This document shows, in pieces, positions 52,993 through 62,091 of a stretch of 64,000 bases of DNA. The position numbers and the translations under genes were made by a program. The notes beneath the pieces were generated by a model. That model was not told where the DNA came from. It saw only the letters and a program-made list of their open reading frames with translations, and made no database searches. Position 1 is the stretch's first letter; the number at the start of each line of letters is the position of its first letter. Source of the stretch: Celeribacter ethanolicus (GTDB lineage Bacteria > Pseudomonadota > Alphaproteobacteria > Rhodobacterales > Rhodobacteraceae); contig NZ_LRUC01000013.1 in the NCBI RefSeq assembly GCF_001550095.1, positions 62,001-126,000 on the forward strand, given 5' to 3'.

Positions 52993-53541
52993 TCAGGCGA
53001 CGGCGACCGCTTCTTCGCCTTTGAGCCACTTCAGCACGTTCTCCGGGGAGGAGACGCCATAGGGGTCTTCGCCATGGTTGTCGCACAGACCCGGCTCTTC
53101 GAACCAGGCTTCGACCACACCGTCATTGACGACGGCGGCGTAGCGCCAGGAGCGCAGGCCGAAGCCGAGGTTGTCCTTGCGCACCAGCATGCCGACGCGG
53201 CGGGTGAATTCGCCGGAGCCGTCCGGGATCACGCCGACGTTCTCAAGTTCTTGAGATTGCGCCCATTTGTTCATGACGAAGCTGTCGTTCACGGACATGC
53301 AGTAGATCGCGTCGATGCCCAGTTCCTTGAACTCCGGGAAGCCTTTTTCAAAGCCCGGAAGCTGGTAGGTGGAGCAGGTCGGCGTGAAGGCGCCGGGCAG
53401 AGAGAACAGCACGACGCGCTTGCCCGCGAAGTAATCGGAGGTGGTCTTGTCCTCCCATTTGAACGGGTTCGGACCGCCGATGCTGTCGTCGCGAACGCGG
53501 GTGTGGAAGGTCACTTCGGGCAGTTTGTAACCGGCTTTCAT
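52993..53541 (-). CDS. Peroxiredoxin (Prx5/AhpC-TSA type)
   Basis: 182-aa thiol peroxidase of the Prx5 class, reducing H2O2 and organic peroxides. The peroxidatic Cys is C56 in LPGAFTPTCSTYQLPGF. Other Cys are C81 (IYCMSVND) and C153 (GLCDNHGE), candidates for resolving. The start at 53541 follows GGAGTTTTCCC. It converges on oxyR, its probable regulator. In some relatives a glutaredoxin is fused to the C-terminus; there is none here. Confidence 0.93.
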   Translation of the reverse strand: MKAGYKLPEVTFHTRVRDDSIGGPNPFKWEDKTTSDYFAGKRVVLFSLPGAFTPTCSTYQLPGFEKGFPEFKELGIDAIYCMSVNDSFVMNKWAQSQELENVGVIPDGSGEFTRRVGMLVRKDNLGFGLRSWRYAAVVNDGVVEAWFEEPGLCDNHGEDPYGVSSPENVLKWLKGEEAVAVA

Positions 53542-53656
53542 GGGAAAACTCCTTGAGCTTGCGCTTCTCCGTGCAGGGAGGCGCTTCATTATGCCGCATC
53601 TTTTAGAGCGATTCTAAACGAGCTATCAATGTGCCTGCAGCAGAAATCGCTGCACA

Positions 53657-53688
53657 GGCGAGATGCGGGCGAGATGCGGGCGAGATGC
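53657..53688. repeat. Tandem 11-bp repeat upstream of lipA
   Basis: Almost three copies of GGGCGAGATGC lie head-to-tail (53657-53666, 53667-53677, 53678-53688; the first lacks one G). They lie 80-110 bases before the lipA start, in the non-coding spacer. Confidence 0.65.
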
Positions 53689-53733
53689 GCGGTTTTCGCG
53701 AGACATTTGCAGGCAGCTTGCCTATATCGTGGT

Positions 53734-53760
53734 CCAAACGGAAAAGCCCAAACGGAAAAG
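53734..53760. repeat. 13-bp direct repeat just upstream of lipA
   Basis: CCAAACGGAAAAG occurs at 53734-53746 and 53748-53760, ending 9 bases before the lipA ATG. The second copy covers the place where a ribosome site is expected (GGAAAAG). Confidence 0.65.
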
Positions 53761-53769
53761 ACCCCCGCC

Positions 53770-54720
53770 ATGCGTGATCTCAAGATTCCCGATCAGCGTC
53801 ACCCCGAAAAGGCGCATCGTCCCGACAATGCTCAGCCGAAGAAGCCGAGCTGGATCCGGGTCAAGGCGCCGACCTCGAAGGGCTACATGGACACGCACAA
53901 GATCATGCGCGAGCATAAACTCGTGACGGTCTGCGAAGAGGCGGGCTGTCCGAACGCGGGTGAATGCTGGTCGCAGGGCCATGCCACCATGATGATCATG
54001 GGCGAGATTTGTACCCGGGGTTGTACCTTCTGCAATGTCGCCACCGGGCGCCCCGATGCGTTGGACGTTTTTGAGCCGGGGCGCGTGGCCGATGCGGTTC
54101 AGAAACTGGGGCTCAAACACGTTGTGATCACCTCTGTGGACCGCGACGATCTGGAAGATGGCGGGGCGGAGCATTTCGCGATGACCATCCGCGCGGTCCG
54201 CAAACGCTCGCCGGAGACCACCATCGAAATTCTCACGCCGGATTTCCTGAAATGCGACCCTTCGGCGCTGGAAACGGTGGTCGCGGCCAAGCCCGACGTG
54301 TTCAACCACAACCTCGAGACCGTGCCGGGCCTCTATCACGAGGTGCGCCCCGGTGCGCGTTACTTCCACTCCCTGCGGCTGTTGCAGCGGGTGAAGGAGC
54401 TTGATCCGACGATGTTCACCAAATCCGGCATCATGGTGGGGCTGGGCGAGAAACGCCCCGAGGTGCTGCAAGTCATGGACGACATGCGCGCCGCCGACAT
54501 CGACTTCATGACCATCGGTCAGTATCTTCAACCGACGCCGAAACACCATCGTGTCGCCGAGTTCATTACGCCGGATGAGTTCAAAAGCTACGAAAAAGCC
54601 GCGATCAACAAAGGCTTTCTGATGGTCTCCGCCACGCCGCTGACGCGGTCGTCCTACCATGCGGGCGACGATTTCGCCCGTCTGCGCGAAAACCGCCTGA
54701 AGAAACTCGGTCAGGCGTAA
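53770..54720 (+). CDS. lipA: Lipoyl synthase
   Basis: 316-aa radical-SAM enzyme inserting two sulphurs into octanoyl groups on E2/GcvH. The N-terminal auxiliary cluster Cys are C55, C60 and C66 ([12 protein letters not shown]). The radical-SAM cluster is C81-x3-C85-x2-C88 (CTRGCTFC). The C-terminal Ser ligand of the auxiliary cluster is in [10 protein letters not shown]. The start [14 protein letters not shown] is chosen because it opens the conserved region; the frame extends upstream through repeats. It is followed directly (TAAGTG) by a THUMP methyltransferase gene. Confidence 0.96.
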   Translation: MRDLKIPDQRHPEKAHRPDNAQPKKPSWIRVKAPTSKGYMDTHKIMREHKLVTVCEEAGCPNAGECWSQGHATMMIMGEICTRGCTFCNVATGRPDALDVFEPGRVADAVQKLGLKHVVITSVDRDDLEDGGAEHFAMTIRAVRKRSPETTIEILTPDFLKCDPSALETVVAAKPDVFNHNLETVPGLYHEVRPGARYFHSLRLLQRVKELDPTMFTKSGIMVGLGEKRPEVLQVMDDMRAADIDFMTIGQYLQPTPKHHRVAEFITPDEFKSYEKAAINKGFLMVSATPLTRSSYHAGDDFARLRENRLKKLGQA

Positions 54721-55836
54721 GTGTCGGGAACATTTGAAATTTTCCTCGGCACGCAGCCGGGGCTTGAGCCGTATCTTCTGGCCGAGGCGGTGGAGGCGGG
54801 GTTTCCGTCGCCTGTCGCCGTGGGCGGGGGCGTGACTTTTGAAGGCACCTGGGACGACGTGGTGCGGGCCAATCTGGTGTTGCGGGGGGCTGCGCGTGTG
54901 TTGGCGCGGATCGGCACGTTCCGGGCGTTTCATCTGGCGCAGCTCGACAAGCGGGCGCGCAAATTTCCCTGGGGTGAGGTGCTGAGGCCCGATGTGCCGT
55001 TCCGGGTCGAGGTCGTCACCGGCAAGCGCAACAAGATTTACCACGCAGGCGCCGCGCAGGAACGCATCGAGCGCGCGATCACCGAGGAATTGGGCGCGCC
55101 TGTGTCGGCCGAGGCCGAGGTGGTGCTCAAGGTGCGGATCGAGGATGACAATGTGATCCTGTCGGTCGACACCTCCGGCGAGGCGCTGCACAAGCGCGGC
55201 TACAAGGCGGGTGTCGGCAAGGCGCCGATGCGCGAAACCATGGCGGCGCTCTTTCTGCGGGCCTGCGGTTATGACGGGCGTGAACCGGTGCTCGATCCGA
55301 TGTGCGGTTCGGGGACCTTTGTGATCGAGGCGGCGGAATGGGCGCGGGGGCGGATGCCCGGTCGTGCGCGTGGCTTTGCCTTCGAGCATCTCGCGCCGTT
55401 CGATGCGCAGGTTGTGCAAAAAATCAAAGCGAACTGGCGGGAACGCGAAACGGCTCTGCGGTTTTACGGATCAGATCGCAATGTGAATGTTGTTCGCATG
55501 GCGACCGACAATGCTGAACGCGCCGGCGTGGCCGATCTGTGCCATTTCAAACCCGTACCGGTCTCGGAGGTCGAACGGCCCGAGGGCCAGCCCGGTCTGG
55601 TGATCGTCAACCCGCCCTATGGCGCGAGGATCGGCAAAAAGAAAGATCTCTACGCGCTTTACGGCGCCTTCGGGCAGGTGATGCGGGAGCGTTTCACCGG
55701 TTGGCGGGTCGGCATGATTACCTCCGACGGGCAACTGGCGCAGGCCACGGGGCTGCCCTGGGAGCCGCTTTCCGCACCGATTGCCCATGGCGGGCTCAAG
55801 GTGCGGCTATACAGGACTGCAGTTTTGCAGGCCTGA
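54721..55836 (+). CDS. THUMP-domain class I RNA methyltransferase (RlmL/TrmN-like)
   Basis: 371-aa SAM-dependent methyltransferase. A THUMP RNA-binding domain (about 45-160) precedes a Rossmann domain with LDPMCGSGTFVIEAAEWARG (motif I) and the catalytic NPPY in LVIVNPPYGARIG. The layout matches the N-terminal half of RlmL (23S rRNA m2G2445) and Trm14/TrmN tRNA enzymes; without the RlmK half, the substrate could be either. GTG start immediately after the lipA stop (no gap) suggests translational coupling. Confidence 0.87.
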   Translation: MSGTFEIFLGTQPGLEPYLLAEAVEAGFPSPVAVGGGVTFEGTWDDVVRANLVLRGAARVLARIGTFRAFHLAQLDKRARKFPWGEVLRPDVPFRVEVVTGKRNKIYHAGAAQERIERAITEELGAPVSAEAEVVLKVRIEDDNVILSVDTSGEALHKRGYKAGVGKAPMRETMAALFLRACGYDGREPVLDPMCGSGTFVIEAAEWARGRMPGRARGFAFEHLAPFDAQVVQKIKANWRERETALRFYGSDRNVNVVRMATDNAERAGVADLCHFKPVPVSEVERPEGQPGLVIVNPPYGARIGKKKDLYALYGAFGQVMRERFTGWRVGMITSDGQLAQATGLPWEPLSAPIAHGGLKVRLYRTAVLQA

Positions 55837-55941
55837 TTTTGCACCGGGCCGTGCAAAAATCGCTTCAAATGTGATCTCTCTCAAGGCATTTTCTCACATT
55901 CCTATGCTAATATACGTGCGTATAGGAGGGGAGGTTTTGAA

Positions 55942-56832
55942 ATGATGCACAGGCCGAATTGGGATGATTACCGCTTCGTGCTCGCCGTGGCGCGGACGGG
56001 GTCGGTATCCGGTGCGGCGCGTGAGCTGGGGGTCAACCATGCCACCGTCTTGCGGCGCGTGGCGGGGATCGAAAAGCGGCTCGGCGTCGAACTGTTCGAG
56101 AAATCCGTGCGCGGCTATGAGATCGCGCCGGAGAAATTGCGGCTGATCGAGGCTGCGCGCGAGGTGGAGGCTGCGGTGAGTGCGGTCGAACGTCTGGCGC
56201 GGGCGGGCGAGGCGCCGCTTGCGGGGGTGATCCGGGTGACATCGACGGACACCTTCTGTCAGGTGGTGCTTCCGCCGCTCCTGGCGCGTCTGTCGGCGCA
56301 TGAGAAGGAGCTGTCCTTCGAGCTGATCTCGAACAACGCGCATCTGGATCTGTCGCGGCTGCATGCCGATGTGACGGTTCGCCCGACGTTCAAACTGCCG
56401 GAAGAACTGCACGGCGAGATGGCGGCGCAGATGCGGTTCGGGTTCTATGCCCGCTCGACCGAGGTGCCGGCGGACCGCTGGATCGGGCTGACGGGCGCAA
56501 TCGGACGCTCGCATGCGGCGCAGAAGTTGCGCGAGGAGCTGGAGCGGCGCAAAGTCACCTTCGTGGCCGCCGCCGACAGTTTCCTGACGCTCAAGGCGCT
56601 GGCGGAAACCGGCATCGGTCGGGTGATGTTGCCGGTGGTGCTTGGCAATGCCGCGCCGAAGCTCGTGCCCGTGGAGCCGGTGGTCGATCTGGCACCTTTG
56701 CCGGTCTTTGTGGCCTCGCATGCCGATCTGGCCGATGCGCCGCGTCTGCGGCAGGCACGCGCCCGGATCGCGGCGGCGCTGGAGGCGGAGGAACCGCACT
56801 TGATGGGCAAGGTTCTGGTGCCGGGGCAGTAA
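55942..56832 (+). CDS. LysR-family transcriptional regulator
   Basis: 296-aa LysR regulator. The HTH is at about 18-40 (GSVSGAARELGVNHATVLRR). The effector domain (about 90-290) is periplasmic-binding-like, in the common pattern of LysR proteins. It lacks an OxyR-type Cys pair. The gene is preceded by GGAGGGGAGG around 55926 and stands between the THUMP methyltransferase and the convergent small-protein gene. Its target and effector are unknown. Confidence 0.85.
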   Translation: MMHRPNWDDYRFVLAVARTGSVSGAARELGVNHATVLRRVAGIEKRLGVELFEKSVRGYEIAPEKLRLIEAAREVEAAVSAVERLARAGEAPLAGVIRVTSTDTFCQVVLPPLLARLSAHEKELSFELISNNAHLDLSRLHADVTVRPTFKLPEELHGEMAAQMRFGFYARSTEVPADRWIGLTGAIGRSHAAQKLREELERRKVTFVAAADSFLTLKALAETGIGRVMLPVVLGNAAPKLVPVEPVVDLAPLPVFVASHADLADAPRLRQARARIAAALEAEEPHLMGKVLVPGQ

Positions 56833-56861
56833 TCCGACATCCTCGGATATGCGGCGGGTCC

Positions 56862-57032
56862 TTAACGGGGGCCGCCGTTGATCTGCATCCAGGCCGGCAG
56901 GCCGAAGAGTTTTTCCACAAGGACAAGTGCCAGACAGGTGGCGACGATGGCGAAGATGAAGACGACCCGTTTCGCCGAAGGTGGATTTTGCGACCAGCGT
57001 TTGGCGCGCAGCAGCCAGTGCATGGGGGTCAT
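56862..57032 (-). CDS. Small single-pass membrane protein coupled to hpt
   Basis: 56-aa protein too short for automatic calls. It reads [20 protein letters not shown], then a hydrophobic helix [20 protein letters not shown] (residues 23-42), then [11 protein letters not shown]. The N-terminal [14 protein letters not shown] is basic and should stay cytoplasmic (positive-inside rule). The ATG overlaps the hpt stop as ATGA, so it is translated from the hpt message. The pattern resembles a small protein I have seen in related genomes; function unknown. Confidence 0.72.
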   Translation of the reverse strand: MTPMHWLLRAKRWSQNPPSAKRVVFIFAIVATCLALVLVEKLFGLPAWMQINGGPR

Positions 57033-57586
57033 GCGGGCGTTTCCGGTGCGTCGTCGAAGACCACGGAGCCGATGAAGGGCAGGTTGCGGTTGGCCTGCGC
57101 ATAGTCGATGCCATAGCCCACGACGAAAGCGTCGGGGATTTCAAAGCCGATCCATGTGGCCTTGAGATCGACCTCGCGGCGGGCGGGTTTGTCCAGAAGG
57201 GCGATGGTCTCGAGCTTGCGCGGTTTGCGCGATTTCAAGAGCTTGATGACGGCGGAGAGGGTGTGGCCGGTGTCGACGATGTCTTCGACCACCAACACGT
57301 CACGGCCCTCGATCGGGTTGCGCAGGTCCTTGAGGATGCGCACTTCGCGAGAGGATTCCGTGCCGTCGCCATAGGAGGAGGCTTCGAGGAAATCGACCTC
57401 GACATTCATGTCCAGTTCGCGCACCAGATCGGCGATGAACACGAAAGACCCGCGCAGCAGACCCACGACCACGAGTTTGTCCGTGTCCTTGTAGGCGCGC
57501 CGGATTTCTTTTGCGAGATCCTCGATCCGCGCCGCGATGGCCTTGGCCGAGATCATGGTGTCGATGTGATATGGCCGCTGCGTCAT
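57029..57586 (-). CDS. hpt: Hypoxanthine phosphoribosyltransferase
   Basis: 185-aa purine-salvage enzyme turning hypoxanthine (and guanine) with PRPP into IMP/GMP. The flexible-loop region has [14 protein letters not shown] and the PRPP motif is [14 protein letters not shown] (residues about 105-118), followed by the PLP-like base region [12 protein letters not shown]. Length is standard. The start [11 protein letters not shown] is family-typical. It is followed by the overlapping small membrane-protein gene and is divergent from the COQ10/RatA gene. Confidence 0.92.
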   Translation of the reverse strand: MTQRPYHIDTMISAKAIAARIEDLAKEIRRAYKDTDKLVVVGLLRGSFVFIADLVRELDMNVEVDFLEASSYGDGTESSREVRILKDLRNPIEGRDVLVVEDIVDTGHTLSAVIKLLKSRKPRKLETIALLDKPARREVDLKATWIGFEIPDAFVVGYGIDYAQANRNLPFIGSVVFDDAPETPA

Positions 57587-57664
57587 GCTGTCCCCTCTTT
57601 GGACTCTTGCATTTTCCGTCTCGGCCATAGATGTATCAGGCCGGACAAAGACAGACCAGAGACC

Positions 57665-58111
57665 ATGCCGACGCATCAGGAAACAAAACACCTCCCCTAC
57701 AGCGCCGATCAGATGTACGCGCTTGTGGCGGATGTGGAGAATTACCCGAAATTCCTGCCGTGGAACGCCGCCGCGCGCATTCGCTCGCGCACGGATATGG
57801 GCGACCACGAGTTGATGCTGGCCGATCTGGTGATCTCGTTCAAAGTGTTCCGCGAGAAATTCGGCTCTCGGGTCAAACTCTACCCGGCGGAGCGCAAGAT
57901 CGACACGGAATATCTCGACGGGCCGTTTCGCTATATGAAAAGCTGGTGGGTCTTTACACCCGCCGCGGATGGCGGTTGTGACATCGAGTTCTTTGTCGAT
58001 TTCGAATTCAAGAACGCGATCCTGCAAGGCGTGATCGGCGTGGTGTTCAACGAGGCGATGCAGCGCATCGTGCGGGCGTTCGAGCGCCGGGCGCAGGAGT
58101 TGTACGGCTGA
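57665..58111 (+). CDS. COQ10/RatA-type START-domain protein
   Basis: 148-aa small protein of the coenzyme-Q-binding (COQ10)/RatA family, START-like fold. The family text [21 protein letters not shown] and [20 protein letters not shown] is clear. It probably helps ubiquinone function in the membrane. The ATG 57665 opens directly at the conserved region. It lies head-to-head with hpt, 78 bases apart. Confidence 0.9.
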   Translation: MPTHQETKHLPYSADQMYALVADVENYPKFLPWNAAARIRSRTDMGDHELMLADLVISFKVFREKFGSRVKLYPAERKIDTEYLDGPFRYMKSWWVFTPAADGGCDIEFFVDFEFKNAILQGVIGVVFNEAMQRIVRAFERRAQELYG

Positions 58112-58144
58112 GGATATTTAGTCTTATTAGGGGAAATATCATGA

Positions 58145-58888
58145 ATGGATATTACTGAGATTAGATTTAATACTGGCGTTTGGAACGACGTCATTGAAAG
58201 CCAGACGCCGTTATTTTCCTCTGAAGCATTGCTCCGTGCGTCTGATGAAATCAGGGATGTTTTCTATGGACCCCACCCTGAGGGCCGACAAATGCCCACG
58301 ATTTCACGCGATCATTGGAATTCTTCTCTCTGGAAGGAGCATATGCAGGTTGAAGTTGGATATGATCTTCCCTGTCTTTTGTCTCTGGACCGCCCTGCGA
58401 AGGGCAGGGTGATGTTCTGTGCCCAAGATCCTTGGCGGAAAGGTGAGGAGCAGAAAGTCACCGTCGGCACCTTTTTCGGCATCGACAATGAATACTATCG
58501 GAACAGACGGCATTACAAAATGCTCTGGAACCTGATCGTGCGTTGCCTTGAGACGGGGTATGACGTTTGGGTTACGGATGCGATCAAGCTCTATGCTGGC
58601 AGGAATGTTGTTATGCGGAACGCTCCGCTTCGCGATCTGTGCTTTTCAGTTCTACGTGACGAGGTGGCTGCTGTGAACCCCTCTGCCATTCTTGCTTTCG
58701 GTAAGGTTGCTGGCTGGGCTCTTGAGAGCGCTCAAATCGAAAGGGACTTTATCCGGGGCGTTCATCCGACAGCCAGAGGCGTGCGCGGTTCGATGTCTGA
58801 ACGCGGAGAGCGCTATTGGGATAGCGTGACCCAAGTTTTGCGCGACCCTTTCCATCCTCACTCCCATGAATGTGATTGCAACGGCTGA
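58145..58888 (+). CDS. Uracil-DNA glycosylase-superfamily-like protein
   Basis: 247-aa protein with UDG-superfamily motifs but unusual wording. Motif I-like FCAQDPWRKG (QDP at 94-96) recalls GQDPYH. A segment WVTDAIKLYAG (142-152) parallels the TNVVK region of family-4 UDG. LAFGKVAGWA recalls the LG..A strand, and IRGVHPTARG (203-211) recalls the HPS motif II. The C-terminal HECDCNG is Cys-rich. The gene is AT-richer than its neighbours and begins after AGGGGAAATATC; an overlapping ATG at 58141 would give only five codons (MNGYY). It may be a laterally acquired DNA-repair or defence-type glycosylase. The activity is unproven. Confidence 0.6.
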   Translation: MDITEIRFNTGVWNDVIESQTPLFSSEALLRASDEIRDVFYGPHPEGRQMPTISRDHWNSSLWKEHMQVEVGYDLPCLLSLDRPAKGRVMFCAQDPWRKGEEQKVTVGTFFGIDNEYYRNRRHYKMLWNLIVRCLETGYDVWVTDAIKLYAGRNVVMRNAPLRDLCFSVLRDEVAAVNPSAILAFGKVAGWALESAQIERDFIRGVHPTARGVRGSMSERGERYWDSVTQVLRDPFHPHSHECDCNG

Positions 58889-58892
58889 GCGC

Positions 58893-59642
58893 TCAGAACA
58901 GCCGCACCGTGAAGATCACTGTCATCACCAGCCCGACCAGCACGATGAACTGTTTGAGCCGGGCGGTGTTGCGGATGCGGCGGGCGAAATGCGCGCCTAA
59001 AAATCCGCCCGCGACCATCGCTCCGGCCAGAAGCGCGGCATAGTCCCAGGCGATGACGCCTGCGAGCGCATAGGTCACGGCGGAGACCAGCGACAAGAGC
59101 ACCGACAGCGCGTTTTTCAGCCCGTTCATGGCATGCAGGTCGGTGTAGCCGATGAGGCCCAGCACGGCCAGAAGCATGATCCCCAGCCCGCCATTGAAAT
59201 AGCCGCCATAGATCGACACCAGCAACAGCGCGATGGCCGCGCCCGTAGGCGCCAGCATGTCGCGGGCCAAAAGGCGCCGGATCAGTTGCGGCCCCCCGGC
59301 AAAAAGCAGGGTGGCCAGCGCCATGAGGCCGGGCACGGCGATGAGAAACGTGTCATTGGGCGTGATCAACAACAGACCCGCGCCAAGAAGGCCGCCGAGG
59401 GCCGAGACGGCGATCATGCGCAGGGCGGGCATATTGGCGGTGGTGTGCAGGTCGCGGCGATAGGCCCAGACGCTGCTGACATAGCCGGGCAGGGCGCAGA
59501 GCGTGGCGGTGGCATTGGCGGACACGGCAGGCACGCCCGCGAAGATCAGCGCGGGCAGGGTCAGAAAGGTACCGCCCCCCGCAACGGCATTGAGCATGCC
59601 CCCCAAGAGCCCGGCGACGAGCACCAGCAGAATGTCGATCAT
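58893..59642 (-). CDS. TauE/SafE-family sulfite/anion exporter
   Basis: 249-aa membrane protein with eight hydrophobic helices in two halves, TauE/SafE family (DUF81). The N-terminal VLVAGLLGGMLNAVAGGGTF and the mid-protein YGGYFNGGLGIMLLAVLGLIG are the mirrored family motifs. Members export sulfite, sulfoacetate or similar anions. It is the last gene of the minus-strand run ispDF-pgpA-pncC, 41 bases after pncC, and converges on the UDG-like gene. The substrate is unknown. Confidence 0.88.
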   Translation of the reverse strand: MIDILLVLVAGLLGGMLNAVAGGGTFLTLPALIFAGVPAVSANATATLCALPGYVSSVWAYRRDLHTTANMPALRMIAVSALGGLLGAGLLLITPNDTFLIAVPGLMALATLLFAGGPQLIRRLLARDMLAPTGAAIALLLVSIYGGYFNGGLGIMLLAVLGLIGYTDLHAMNGLKNALSVLLSLVSAVTYALAGVIAWDYAALLAGAMVAGGFLGAHFARRIRNTARLKQFIVLVGLVMTVIFTVRLF

Positions 59643-59683
59643 GTTTCCTCCCGATCCGGCGTGTGCCCGCCGATTTTATGCTC

Positions 59684-60184
59684 TTATGTCCTGAGCGCCG
59701 AGCGCAGCATTTCGAGTGCATGCTCCACCGTCGCGCCACGCACGCCCGCCCGGCCCAAGGGACCGAATTCCACGGTTTCCACCACGGTGACCGCGCCCTT
59801 GCGGGCAAGGCCGAAACAGACCCGGCCTTCGGGCTTGTGCTCAGAACCGCCCGGGCCTGCGATGCCGGTGACGGCGACAGCGATCCCGGCCATGGATTTC
59901 GCAAGCGCGCCTTCCGCCATCTCCTGAGCCACCTGTTCGGAGACCGCACCATGTTCAGCGAGCGTCACAGGCGAAACACCGATCATCTCGCGCTTGGCGG
60001 TGTTGGAATAGGTGACATAGCCGCGATCCACCACGTCGGAGGAGCCGGGGATCTCGGTCAGCGTGCCGACGATCAGCCCGCCGGTGCAGCTTTCGGCGGT
60101 GGCGATCATCAGGCCTGCGGTGCGGGCCAGCGCAAGCACCTCTTCGGCCAGCGCGAGGGGCAGGGTAGTGGCATGCGCGCTCAT
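59684..60184 (-). CDS. pncC: Nicotinamide-nucleotide amidohydrolase (CinA C-terminal domain)
   Basis: 166-aa CinA-C protein hydrolysing nicotinamide mononucleotide to NaMN, recycling pyridine nucleotides. Typical motifs are [20 protein letters not shown] and [18 protein letters not shown]. It is the stand-alone form, lacking the N-terminal COG1058 domain. The start overlaps the pgpA stop (ATGA), so it is translated from the same message. Confidence 0.92.
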   Translation of the reverse strand: MSAHATTLPLALAEEVLALARTAGLMIATAESCTGGLIVGTLTEIPGSSDVVDRGYVTYSNTAKREMIGVSPVTLAEHGAVSEQVAQEMAEGALAKSMAGIAVAVTGIAGPGGSEHKPEGRVCFGLARKGAVTVVETVEFGPLGRAGVRGATVEHALEMLRSALRT

Positions 60185-60678
60185 TGGATCAGACCGTGAT
60201 AGACGCCTGCAAAGACCAGAACGACGACGGCGGCGAAGACGCCCGCGATGACGTCGTCGAGCATCACACCAAGCGCATCGCCGCGCCGGTCGGCCCAGCC
60301 GATGGGGCCCGGTTTCCAGATGTCGAACAGGCGGAAGGCGAGAAAGGCGGTGGGCCATGCGGGCCAGAGCGTGGTGGAGGGCATACCGGCCATGGCGGAG
60401 CCGATGGAGACCGGGATGAGCGCGATCCACATGCCGACCAGCTCGTCGATGACGATCTCGGAGGGGTCTTCGTTGTCGCTGTTTGCGGTCATTTTCTGGG
60501 TGGCCCAGAGGCCTGCGACAAAGGCCACCGCTGTGCCGATCAGCACGCCGGGGACGCCGAGGCTTTCATGCAGCGCCCAGAACAGCGGCACGGCGGCGGC
60601 GGAGCCCCAGGTGCCGGAGGCGGGTTTCATGTAGCCGATCTTGGCGAGGGTCGCGATCAGTTCCGCATAGGGGTTCAT
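60181..60678 (-). CDS. pgpA: Phosphatidylglycerophosphatase A
   Basis: 165-aa inner-membrane phosphatase making phosphatidylglycerol from its phosphate. The family text [20 protein letters not shown] and the acidic catalytic segment [14 protein letters not shown] are present; membrane helices fill the rest, and [13 protein letters not shown] marks the C-terminal conserved loop. It sits between ispDF (51-base gap) and pncC (overlap). Confidence 0.93.
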   Translation of the reverse strand: MNPYAELIATLAKIGYMKPASGTWGSAAAVPLFWALHESLGVPGVLIGTAVAFVAGLWATQKMTANSDNEDPSEIVIDELVGMWIALIPVSIGSAMAGMPSTTLWPAWPTAFLAFRLFDIWKPGPIGWADRRGDALGVMLDDVIAGVFAAVVVLVFAGVYHGLIQ

Positions 60679-60729
60679 CCGGGGTCTCCTTCAGGTCTTT
60701 GACCGGGGCCTTTGCCGCGGTTTTGTCGC

Positions 60730-61923
60730 TCAGCTCTTGATCAGGGCGGCGGTCGCGAGCGACGCGATGCCCTCTTCGCGCCCGGTGAAGCCGAGCCGCT
60801 CGGAGGTGGTCGCCTTGACCGAGACTTTCTCCACATCGACGCCCATGATATCCGCCAGAGCGGCGCGCATCGAGGCGGCATGGGGTCCCACCTTGGGGCG
60901 TTCGCACACCAGCGTGACGTCGCAATTCATCATCTCATAACCCATCTCGCGCGCAAGCCCGATGGCATGGCGCAGGAAGATATGGCTTTCGGCGCCTTTC
61001 CATTGCGGGTCCGAGGGCGGAAAATGCTGACCGATGTCGCCGCGCGCCAGTGCGCCGTAAATCGCATCGGTGAGCGCATGCATGCCGACATCGGCGTCGG
61101 AATGGCCCTGAAGGCTGCGCCCGTGCGGGAGTTTCACGCCGCAGAGCCAGACATGGTCGCCCTCGCCGAAACGGTGCACGTCATAGCCATTGCCCAAGCG
61201 TATATCGGGGCGGATTTCCATCGCTGCCTTCTCCTGTTGTCTTTGACGCAGAACTGCGTCGGCCCGGGCGAAATCGCCGGGGTGGGTGATCTTGAAATTC
61301 TCTTCCGAGCCTTCGGTGATCGCCACGGCGATGCCATGGGCGCGTGCCACTTCGACATCGTCGGCGGCCTCGCCCTGAAAGGCGCGGTGGGCGGTCAGAA
61401 TGGCGTCGAAGACAAAACCCTGTGGCGTCTGGGCGCGATACAGCCCGCTGCGATCGCGGGTGCCCTCGACGAAAATGCCTGTTTCATCGGCATTTTGCGA
61501 GGACGCGCCGTGCCAGAGCGCATCCGAGACCATGAGCGCAGGTGCTGCGCCCTCGTGGGTTTCGAGTGCGGTGAGCACGCCTTCGATCACCTCGGTAGGG
61601 ATCAGGGCGCGGGCCGCGTCATGGATCAGAACCCGGTCGAAATCCTGACCGGAAAGTGCCTCAAGCCCCGCCTTCACGGAAGCCGATCGGGTCGCGCCAC
61701 CGGAAACAAGCGTCACGTTTTCAAGGCTTTGCGCCAGATCGAAATCGTCCGCGTGATGCACGACGACGATGCGCGCGACATGCGGGCGAAAGGCGGCGAT
61801 GGCATGGTCGATGACGCGCAGGGCTGTGGGGGCGGCCCCCAGCCTTTGCCATTGCTTCGGCATCTCCCCGCCCGCGCGGGTGCCGCGTCCGGCGGCGACG
61901 ATCAGAGCTGCGATTTTTGTCAT
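60730..61923 (-). CDS. ispDF: Bifunctional IspD/IspF (MEP pathway)
   Basis: 397-aa fusion of CDP-ME synthase (IspD, residues about 1-230) and MECDP synthase (IspF, about 240-397). IspD motif: [20 protein letters not shown] and the later [11 protein letters not shown]. IspF motif: [14 protein letters not shown] with the metal Asp/His, then [16 protein letters not shown]. The fusion is common in alphaproteobacteria. I start at MTKIAALIV (61923); two upstream ATGs exist. Both steps lead to isoprenoid precursors. It heads the unit with pgpA and pncC and is divergent from dusB. Confidence 0.94.
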   Translation of the reverse strand: MTKIAALIVAAGRGTRAGGEMPKQWQRLGAAPTALRVIDHAIAAFRPHVARIVVVHHADDFDLAQSLENVTLVSGGATRSASVKAGLEALSGQDFDRVLIHDAARALIPTEVIEGVLTALETHEGAAPALMVSDALWHGASSQNADETGIFVEGTRDRSGLYRAQTPQGFVFDAILTAHRAFQGEAADDVEVARAHGIAVAITEGSEENFKITHPGDFARADAVLRQRQQEKAAMEIRPDIRLGNGYDVHRFGEGDHVWLCGVKLPHGRSLQGHSDADVGMHALTDAIYGALARGDIGQHFPPSDPQWKGAESHIFLRHAIGLAREMGYEMMNCDVTLVCERPKVGPHAASMRAALADIMGVDVEKVSVKATTSERLGFTGREEGIASLATAALIKS

Positions 61924-62091
61924 GGGTTTTGGCATAATCGGTGGCGCGCAGGCTTGCAATGCGCTGTTTTTGACCTGAGGGATGGTTAAATTTTATGCAT
62001 AACGTGTTTTTCGCCACATTTTTCGCCGCGATCCTTTGCGACTCGCGGCTGTGACCGCTACCTCTGTCCGAAATGCTCAAGGATTAATCGC

